Shown piece after piece: positions 7,347-11,403 of a stretch of DNA of 11,403 nucleotides. The number at the start of each line of letters is the position of its first letter. Position 1 is the stretch's first letter. The stretch spans positions 1-11,403 of the forward strand of contig NZ_JBFNEO010000083.1 of the NCBI RefSeq assembly GCF_040797585.1, read 5' to 3'. The position numbers and the translations under genes were made by a program. The notes under the pieces were generated by a model. That model saw only the letters and a program-made list of their open reading frames with translations, had not been told where the DNA came from and did no database searches. This DNA comes from Clostridium_Z sp040797585. GTDB taxonomy: Bacteria; Bacillota; Clostridia; Clostridiales; Clostridiaceae.

Positions 7347-8399
7347 ATGAAATTTAATAAATTTATATTGTGTTTTGCAGCTGTTATCATAGTTACTGGT
7401 ACAACTGTGATAGGGGGATGTAAAAAGAAAGATAAAGAAATTGTATTATCTGATAATGTAGCTAAAGATATTCAGGTTGAAGAAAATGAGATAGAAAAGT
7501 ATATAAAAGAAGGAAATAAATTTTTAGAAGAAAAAAATTACACAGAAGCTAGAAAATCTTATGAAGCTGCAATAACAAAAGGTAAGAATGACAAGCAAAT
7601 TTATATGGATATAAAGGATCAATATTTAAATAAAAATAGATATGATGATGCTTACTATATTATTAAATTAGCAATTGAAAATAAGGTTGATACAGAGAAT
7701 ATGGAGAAAGTGCTTACTAGTATAAGAGATAAGATGGAAAGTGTAGAGCTATCTTATGAAATATATGAAGATAAAGATTCATTTGTTTTGCCACAAGAAG
7801 TGGATATAACTGTAGATAATAATAAAATTAAGGATTATGTACTTTGGGAAAAGGAAAACCAAGATATATCCAATAAACCTGGACAGTACTCATATAATGG
7901 CGTAACAAAGGAGTACGGAAGAAATGTTCATGTTACTTTAAATGTAAAAGCGAATGTAAAAGAAGATGTAAAAGAAGATATATATGATAGTAAGTTTGGA
8001 ATTGTAAAAGATATTTATACAGATAATGGCACTGTTTATATATCCTTTGATGAAGCAGAATTTTATTTTGGATGGGAAGAAGCAGTAGCAGAGGCTGTAA
8101 AAGACAATAAGGCTATGCAAAAAGAAGATGGAACGTACACATTGCCAGATCCTTATTATATTAGATATCACATCGGTGAGATTAAGGTTTATGAAGTATC
8201 TAAGGATGCCTCCTTCAATTTATTATCCTATGACGTAGACCCATCTAATAATCATACAAATGAGTTGCAGAGTGTTGATTATAGTACTTTTAAAAAGAAG
8301 ATAGATAATTGGAAAGGTGGATATGTTAGTAACTTACAATTTAATGTTGATATGAAAAATGGTATAGTTACAAAAATGAGTAAGCAATATACTCCATAA
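7347..8399 (+). CDS. lipoprotein with TPR-like and Ig-like regions
   Basis: This 350-residue protein is exported and lipid-anchored: a KFNK start, a hydrophobic core and the lipobox VIGGC predict cleavage before C25. Residues 48-130 are helical and TPR-like (EGNKFLEEKNYTEARKSYEA, then NKNRYDDAYYIIKLAIE). Residues about 133-203 look like a bacterial Ig-like domain of the Big_4 kind (VLPQEVDITV, VLWE, DISNKPGQYSYNG, HVTLNVKANV). A short linker made of a 12-base tandem repeat leads to a C-terminal region (about 212-350) with ISFDEAEFYFGWEEAVAEA, LPDPYYIRYHIG and a final VTKMSKQYTP. That pattern resembles domains of clostridial and bacillar surface lipoproteins, from memory only. AGGGGG at 7332-7337 is 9 bases before the ATG. 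Its position after the kinase suggests a partner or target of that system. Confidence 0.85.
   Translation: MKFNKFILCFAAVIIVTGTTVIGGCKKKDKEIVLSDNVAKDIQVEENEIEKYIKEGNKFLEEKNYTEARKSYEAAITKGKNDKQIYMDIKDQYLNKNRYDDAYYIIKLAIENKVDTENMEKVLTSIRDKMESVELSYEIYEDKDSFVLPQEVDITVDNNKIKDYVLWEKENQDISNKPGQYSYNGVTKEYGRNVHVTLNVKANVKEDVKEDIYDSKFGIVKDIYTDNGTVYISFDEAEFYFGWEEAVAEAVKDNKAMQKEDGTYTLPDPYYIRYHIGEIKVYEVSKDASFNLLSYDVDPSNNHTNELQSVDYSTFKKKIDNWKGGYVSNLQFNVDMKNGIVTKMSKQYTP
7941..7976 (+). repeat. 12-base tandem repeat, three copies, in the lipoprotein linker
   Basis: Units 7941-7952, 7953-7964 and 7965-7976 differ from one another by one to three bases around the core ATGTAAAAG and encode NVKA-NVKE-DVKE. The period is four codons, so copy-number change would keep the frame. 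The repeat lies between the Ig-like and the C-terminal regions. Confidence 0.8.
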
Positions 8400-8430
8400 A
8401 ATGATAATAAAATATAAGGTGCAATAAGTT

Positions 8431-8483
8431 AAAAAATCCTGTATAAAAGAAGTTGTATTGACTGATTTATATGGGATTTTTTT
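8431..8483 (+). terminator. Rho-independent terminator of the lipoprotein gene
   Basis: A 17-bp stem with two G-U pairs (8431-8447 with 8466-8482) surrounds an 18-base loop. The right arm ends in TGGGATTTTTTT, giving a good T tract at 8477-8483. The left arm starts with six A, so some function on the - strand is possible, but no gene there would use it. Confidence 0.8.
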
Positions 8484-8707
8484 ATTTAATAAAGAATATA
8501 TTTTTTATTAAATCTGCAAATAGAGTTTAATAGATTTAGTTCAAATATACAAATAAATATATAGTATATGCTACAATAAGAAGTAAGATGATAAAATTCT
8601 TTTGAATTTATTGTAATAAACTATAATTATCAATAAAGGAGTTAAGAATAAAATAAATTTTAAGTTATTAGAAATAATTAGAGTACTTTAGAAAAGAGGT
8701 ATAATAT
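8484..8707 (+). promoter_or_regulatory. gene-free leader of exoA with candidate -10 boxes
   Basis: Together with the terminator before it, this forms a 308-base stretch without a gene. A 10-bp AT-only hairpin (8484-8493 with 8504-8513) follows the terminator. Two -10 candidates are visible: the extended TGC-TACAAT at 8569-8577 and a perfect TATAAT at 8622-8627; neither has a convincing -35 box. AAAGGAG at 8635-8641 looks like an RBS but no start codon follows it at a usable distance. The real exoA RBS is AGAGG at 8695-8699. No structured riboswitch or small reading frame could be supported. Confidence 0.35.
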
Positions 8708-9463
8708 ATGAAATTAATTTCGTGGAATGTTAACGGCATTAGGGCTTGCGTTCAAAAAGGATTTTTAGATTTCTTTAAAGAAGTAGATGCAGATATGTTT
8801 TGTATTCAAGAAAGTAAAGTTCAAGGTGGGCAGATAGAACTTGCTTTAGAAGGATATCATCAATACTGGAATTATGCTGAGAAAAAAGGATATTCAGGAA
8901 CTGCTATATTTACAAAGGTAGAACCTATGAATGTATCCTATGGAATTGGAATAGAAGAACATGATAAAGAAGGCAGAGTAATTACTTTAGAGTTCGAAAA
9001 CTTTTATCTTGTAACAGTTTATACCCCAAATTCTAAGTCGGAGTTAGAGAGACTTGATTATAGAATGGTTTGGGAAGATGAATTTAGAAAGTATCTTAAG
9101 AATTTAGATAAGGATAAGCCAGTGATAGTTTGTGGAGATTTAAATGTAGCTCATAAGGAGATAGATCTTAAAAATCCTAAAAATAATAGAAGAAATGCAG
9201 GATTCACTGACGAAGAGAGAAATAAATTTACTGAATTATTAGATTCAGGGTTTATAGATACTTTTAGAAATTTTTATCCAGATTTAGAGGGAACATATTC
9301 TTGGTGGTCCTATAGATTTAAAGCTAGAGAGAAAAATGCAGGATGGAGAATTGATTATTTTTGTACTTCTGAAAGATTAAAGGACAGTTTAGTTTCAGCG
9401 AAGATACATACAGAAGTATTAGGTTCAGACCATTGTCCAGTAGAACTGCAAATTAATATGTAA
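8708..9463 (+). CDS. exoA: exodeoxyribonuclease III / AP endonuclease (ExoA/Xth family)
   Basis: The enzyme cuts DNA 5' of abasic sites and removes damaged 3' ends in base excision repair; it is cytoplasmic and Mg-dependent. The 251-residue length fits bacterial ExoA. All expected motifs are there: N7 in SWNVNGIRA, metal ligand E35 in CIQESKVQ, Y105 in VYTPNS, catalytic D144 and N146 in GDLNVAH, the N163-AGFT segment, WRIDYF (R214, D216) and the terminal SDHCPV carrying D241 and H242. It resembles the Bacillus ExoA and mammalian APE1 type (NAGFT, SWWSYR). AGAGG at 8695-8699 is 7-8 bases before the ATG. It appears to be a single-gene unit, or one shared with the L25-like gene 81 bases downstream, as no terminator is seen between them. 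Confidence 0.96.
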   Translation: MKLISWNVNGIRACVQKGFLDFFKEVDADMFCIQESKVQGGQIELALEGYHQYWNYAEKKGYSGTAIFTKVEPMNVSYGIGIEEHDKEGRVITLEFENFYLVTVYTPNSKSELERLDYRMVWEDEFRKYLKNLDKDKPVIVCGDLNVAHKEIDLKNPKNNRRNAGFTDEERNKFTELLDSGFIDTFRNFYPDLEGTYSWWSYRFKAREKNAGWRIDYFCTSERLKDSLVSAKIHTEVLGSDHCPVELQINM

Positions 9464-9544
9464 TATTTAATTTAGAGTAATATTATTCCATGAACTTAAA
9501 TATAATATATAAAATTATACTTAAGTAAATATGGAGGGGTTACT

Positions 9545-9817
9545 ATGATAATAGATGCTAGTCTAAGGGATTTGAAAATTAAAGGAAGAAAATTTAGAAA
9601 TGAAGGAAGAACCATGGGAATAATACTAAAAAGTAATGGAGATATTTTGCCAATTAGTATTAAACGTTCAGATATGGATAAATTTCTAAAAAGATATGGA
9701 GACCATAGTGATGTGACTTTAAGTGTTAATGGAGAAAATATTAATACATCGGTAATAGAAGTACAAAGAGATCTAGTACTTCATTATGCACATAATGTAC
9801 AGTTTAAAGAGATTTAA
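9545..9817 (+). CDS. stand-alone ribosomal protein L25-like protein (single domain)
   Basis: This 90-residue protein matches the L25/TL5 N-terminal domain by pattern: a basic start (GRKFRNEGRTMGIIL) in place of the RRLRxxGxxPGVVYG block, PISIKRSDMDKFLKRYG for the following helix, TLSVNGENINTSVI for the strand pair, and EVQRDLVLHYAHNVQF for the diagnostic EVQRDPVxxxxxHVDF ending. L25 binds 5S rRNA in the large subunit. Length equals that of the Escherichia coli single-domain L25, whereas Firmicutes usually carry a two-domain form (Ctc, about 185-215 residues). The proline of PGVVYG and the DF of HVDF are not kept, so binding may be altered or the role different. GGAGGGG at 9533-9539 is 5 bases before the ATG. 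A TATAAT at 9501-9506 lacks a clear -35 box. Confidence 0.72.
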   Translation: MIIDASLRDLKIKGRKFRNEGRTMGIILKSNGDILPISIKRSDMDKFLKRYGDHSDVTLSVNGENINTSVIEVQRDLVLHYAHNVQFKEI

Positions 9818-9831
9818 ATTATAGTTTAAAA

Positions 9832-9873
9832 AATCCCCAGTTAAGTTGAGTGTTCTCAACTTAACTGGGGATT
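9832..9873. terminator. bidirectional terminator between convergent genes
   Basis: A perfect 19-bp stem (9832-9850 with 9855-9873) around the loop TGTT contains CCCCAG/CTGGGG near the base. It has an A run on its left (9828-9833) and T-rich sequence on its right (9872-9884). It can therefore end both the + strand L25-like gene (stop at 9817) and the - strand gene whose stop is at 9899. Confidence 0.93.
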
Positions 9874-9898
9874 AATTTATTTTATTAGCACTTATAGA

Positions 9899-10270
9899 TT
9901 AAAGTGGTATTCTTGCAAGAACCATATGTTTATTTTTCATATTATATAGCTGTTCCTTAGTGATTTCTTGAATAGTTGTAATCTTAGTTACATTGTGGAT
10001 CATGCCAACTCTAATTTTTGCATCTTCTAAGTCTCTTGCTAATAATGTTCCACAGTATCTAGCATCTTCAGTATCCACATTGAATAAGAATACATTTAAT
10101 TTCTCTATTGGTACAACATCCTTCTTTAGAAATTCATCATCAAATTCCACTTCACTATCAAGAGAGATTAAACCTTCTCTAACTATAAGTTTATCCCACC
10201 CTTTATATTCACAAAGTCTACCCCATAGTCCTAAATTCATAATGCTTCTTACAGTAAGTTTTACCATCAT
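9899..10270 (-). CDS. small protein of unknown function (123 residues)
   Basis: I do not recognise this protein. It begins MMVKLTVRSIMNLGLWGRLCEYKGWD and has no signal peptide or membrane helix, so it is probably cytoplasmic. Residues 30-70 are acidic (ISLDSEVEFDDEFLKKDV), followed by strand-like VFLFNVD and the stretch DARYCGTLLARDLEDAKIRVGMIHNVTKITTIQEI, which alternates as a compact alpha/beta fold would. Two cysteines (C20 and one in RYCGT) are too far apart to form a metal motif. GGGAG (- strand, 10284-10280) is 9 bases before the first ATG; the second ATG is directly next to it and nearly as likely. It has its own promoter and a bidirectional terminator, so it is a single-gene unit. The + strand frame that overlaps it lacks an RBS and a recognisable product. 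Confidence 0.8.
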   Translation of the reverse strand: MMVKLTVRSIMNLGLWGRLCEYKGWDKLIVREGLISLDSEVEFDDEFLKKDVVPIEKLNVFLFNVDTEDARYCGTLLARDLEDAKIRVGMIHNVTKITTIQEITKEQLYNMKNKHMVLARIPL

Positions 10271-10315
10271 AAAAATTCACTCCCTCTCACTTTTACATCA
10301 TATATTTTAATTATT

Positions 10316-10344
10316 ATTGTACCATTAATTTGAAGATTATTCAA
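10316..10344 (-). promoter_or_regulatory. promoter of the 123-residue gene
   Basis: On the - strand, TTGAAT (10344-10339) and TACAAT (10321-10316) are 17 bases apart, and TGG directly precedes the -10 box to give an extended TGnTACAAT. Transcription would begin near 10309, about 39 bases before the start codon. Confidence 0.55.
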
Positions 10345-10562
10345 TCAATTTACTGAATATTAAAATTTTTTATATTTTGTATACAATATTTATTGATTAT
10401 ACATTAATAAATGTATTAAATTTATCAATAATTATGATTACCAATTTAAAAAGATTTATGTTAGTAGTTCTTTGGATATTTATTATAAAGTTCGTAATGA
10501 AAATTTTATAATAAGTTGTTTTATATATTACTGAAAGATAAGTTAGATGAAATCAATGAAGA
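10345..10562. other. AT-rich gene-free stretch between the two - strand genes
   Basis: With the promoter and terminator at its borders this makes a 313-base gap between genes. It is very AT-rich and holds no supported gene. On the + strand a frame is open from 10501 to TAA 10579-10581 (26 codons, ending EINEDIKVIM), but it has no RBS and no convincing start. A short frame from ATG 10458 (17 codons) also lacks an RBS. No tRNA or structured RNA was recognised. Confidence 0.5.
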
Positions 10563-10602
10563 TATTAAAGTCATTATGTAAAACTACATAATGACTTTAA
10601 TA
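10563..10602 (-). terminator. 18-bp perfect hairpin overlapping the end of the LRR gene
   Basis: TATTAAAGTCATTATGTA (10563-10580) is perfectly complementary to 10585-10602 around a 4-base loop (10581-10584). On the - strand the stem starts inside the last six codons of the LRR gene and contains most of its TAG stop. The T content after the stem is modest (TCTTCATTGATTT), so it is a probable but not classic terminator. It may also stabilise the 3' end of the message. Confidence 0.65.
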
Positions 10603-11403
10603 CCTTTAGCTTCAGCTTGTTTTATGAAATCTTCTAAATTAACTATATGACAATTCTTTAAACTAATAGTTTTTAGTGTAGGTATATCAAAAAGTTTGGA
10701 GTAATCTGACAAGTAAGCATAAGATAGATTCAAGGTTTTTAGATTACCTATAACTTCTATTCCATCTACATCTAAAGGACCTTCTAAGCAAAGAGAAAAT
10801 TCCTCTACTTTGGGGAAATTCTTTAAGGTTGATAGGACGAAGTTACCGCTAAAATTAATGGTTAAATTTTTTACATTTGGAAATAGTGGTAAACTGTTCA
10901 TAGAATCAGTTTTAGGGTATATAATTTGAAAAGTCTCTGCTTCCTCTATTAGGTCTACTTCACTTAAAACATTCAAGTTACATCTATATATACTTAAAGC
11001 TTTTAAATTATCTAATTTGGTAATAGGTAAATAATCTAAAATTAATCCATCATCAATTATATCTAATGAGTTTAAATTTTCAATATATTCTAAGCCTTCT
11101 AGATTAGATACATTTTTTATTTTAAGGGTATTTATATTTAATAGACTGTTTTCATCTAACGAATTTAAAGAATAGAAATCCATACCTATAGATTTTTTTA
11201 TTGTAAGATTAAGGTTAGAATCTTTTATAATTTTTTGAGAATATATATAATAATCAATTAAAAAGAAAACACATATAGACAAAATCACCATAATAATTCT
11301 CAGATGTTTTTTAGTATGAAATTCTTTTGTAGCTACATAAATTATAGTCAAACTTAAAGATAATATGAGAATTATTATGGTGATTTTGTCTATATGTGTT
11401 TTC
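10584..11403 (-). CDS. membrane-anchored leucine-rich-repeat protein (5' end cut by right edge)
   Basis: The C-terminal ~200 residues carry irregular leucine-rich repeats of about 20-24 residues: INTLKIKNVSNLEGLEYI, LDNLKALSIYRCNL, FPNVKNLTINFSGNF, FPKVEEFSLCLEG, IGNLKTLNLSYAYL, IPTLKTISLKNCHI. Such folds usually bind proteins. Ahead lies a membrane helix, RIIMVILSICVFFLIDYYIY. A start at TTG 11351 (255 residues) has no RBS; the frame stays open to base 11403 and adds KTHIDKITIIILILSLS, which with the following residues makes a second helix, ITIIILILSLSLTIIYVA. I therefore treat the gene as partial. The loop between the helices is basic (K, H, K, K, H, R), so by the positive-inside rule the LRR part would be outside the cell. 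Caution: the 5' part lies in a perfect inverted repeat that may be an assembly fault. Confidence 0.7.
   Translation of the reverse strand, partial: KTHIDKITIIILILSLSLTIIYVATKEFHTKKHLRIIMVILSICVFFLIDYYIYSQKIIKDSNLNLTIKKSIGMDFYSLNSLDENSLLNINTLKIKNVSNLEGLEYIENLNSLDIIDDGLILDYLPITKLDNLKALSIYRCNLNVLSEVDLIEEAETFQIIYPKTDSMNSLPLFPNVKNLTINFSGNFVLSTLKNFPKVEEFSLCLEGPLDVDGIEVIGNLKTLNLSYAYLSDYSKLFDIPTLKTISLKNCHIVNLEDFIKQAEAKGIKVIM
11265..11403. repeat. perfect 38-bp inverted repeat ending at the window edge
   Basis: Bases 11265-11302 and 11366-11403 are exact reverse complements, separated by 63 bases (11303-11365). Inside, pairing breaks down at once. On the outside, the right arm meets the window end, so the true length is unknown and may be greater. 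Both arms fall within the open frame of the LRR gene. Confidence 0.95.

Noticed and set aside
7938..8171. - strand reading frame inside the lipoprotein gene
   Set aside because: Repetitive F/I/Y-rich antisense translation without an RBS; the + strand frame has a lipobox and domains.
8484..8513. AT-only hairpin after the lipoprotein terminator as a second terminator or RNA element
   Set aside because: All ten pairs are A-T and no T tract specific to it is present; such hairpins are expected by chance here.
8635..8645. RBS-like AAAGGAG in the exoA leader, suggesting a small gene
   Set aside because: No ATG, GTG or TTG follows at usable distance with an open frame.
9993..10310. + strand reading frame of 105 codons opposite the 123-residue gene
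   Set aside because: No RBS, Ser/Leu-rich antisense composition, and it covers a convincing - strand gene with promoter and terminator.
1..11403. Mobile element, CRISPR array, tRNA or rRNA
   Set aside because: I saw no transposase or integrase motif, no regularly spaced repeats, and no cloverleaf or rRNA signature on either strand.

Overview
The window is AT-rich DNA of a low-GC Gram-positive bacterium. The strong purine-rich ribosome binding sites (AGGAGG, GGGAG, GGAGGGG), the A/T-ending codons, the TTGACA/TATAAT-like promoters and the protein content all point to a Clostridium sensu stricto or close relative. It reads as ordinary chromosome: no transposase, phage gene, CRISPR array, rRNA or tRNA is visible. 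Species cannot be decided from the sequence alone.

Left part (1-2520, + strand): the tail of an unidentified gene, then N-acetylglucosamine-6-phosphate deacetylase (nagA), a 103-residue helical protein of unknown function, and tRNA pseudouridine synthase (truA), which is closed by a clear terminator. Next (2577-5040) come a 12-helix MFS transporter and a LacI-family repressor. A hairpin separates them, and the repressor has its own promoter and a strong terminator.

Centre (5068-8483): a signalling block. A good promoter drives an OmpR-type response regulator, followed after 4 bases by its membrane histidine kinase. After 92 bases comes a lipoprotein with a TPR-like region, an Ig-like region and a clostridial-type C-terminal region; it ends at a terminator. 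The lipoprotein could be a surface partner or a target of the two-component system, but that is inference from position.

Right part (8484-11403): after a 308-base gene-free stretch come exodeoxyribonuclease III (exoA/xth) and a 90-residue stand-alone ribosomal L25-like protein. A 19-bp bidirectional terminator follows. The last two genes are on the - strand: a 123-residue unknown protein with its own promoter, and a membrane-anchored leucine-rich-repeat protein that runs off the right edge.

I did not find a clearly new multi-gene system. The points most worth a second look are a perfect 38-bp inverted repeat that ends exactly at the right window edge inside the LRR gene (assembly fold-back, head-to-head paralogue or invertible segment), the single-domain L25-like protein, the histidine kinase with a degenerate ATP-binding G1 box, and the lipoprotein next to that kinase.
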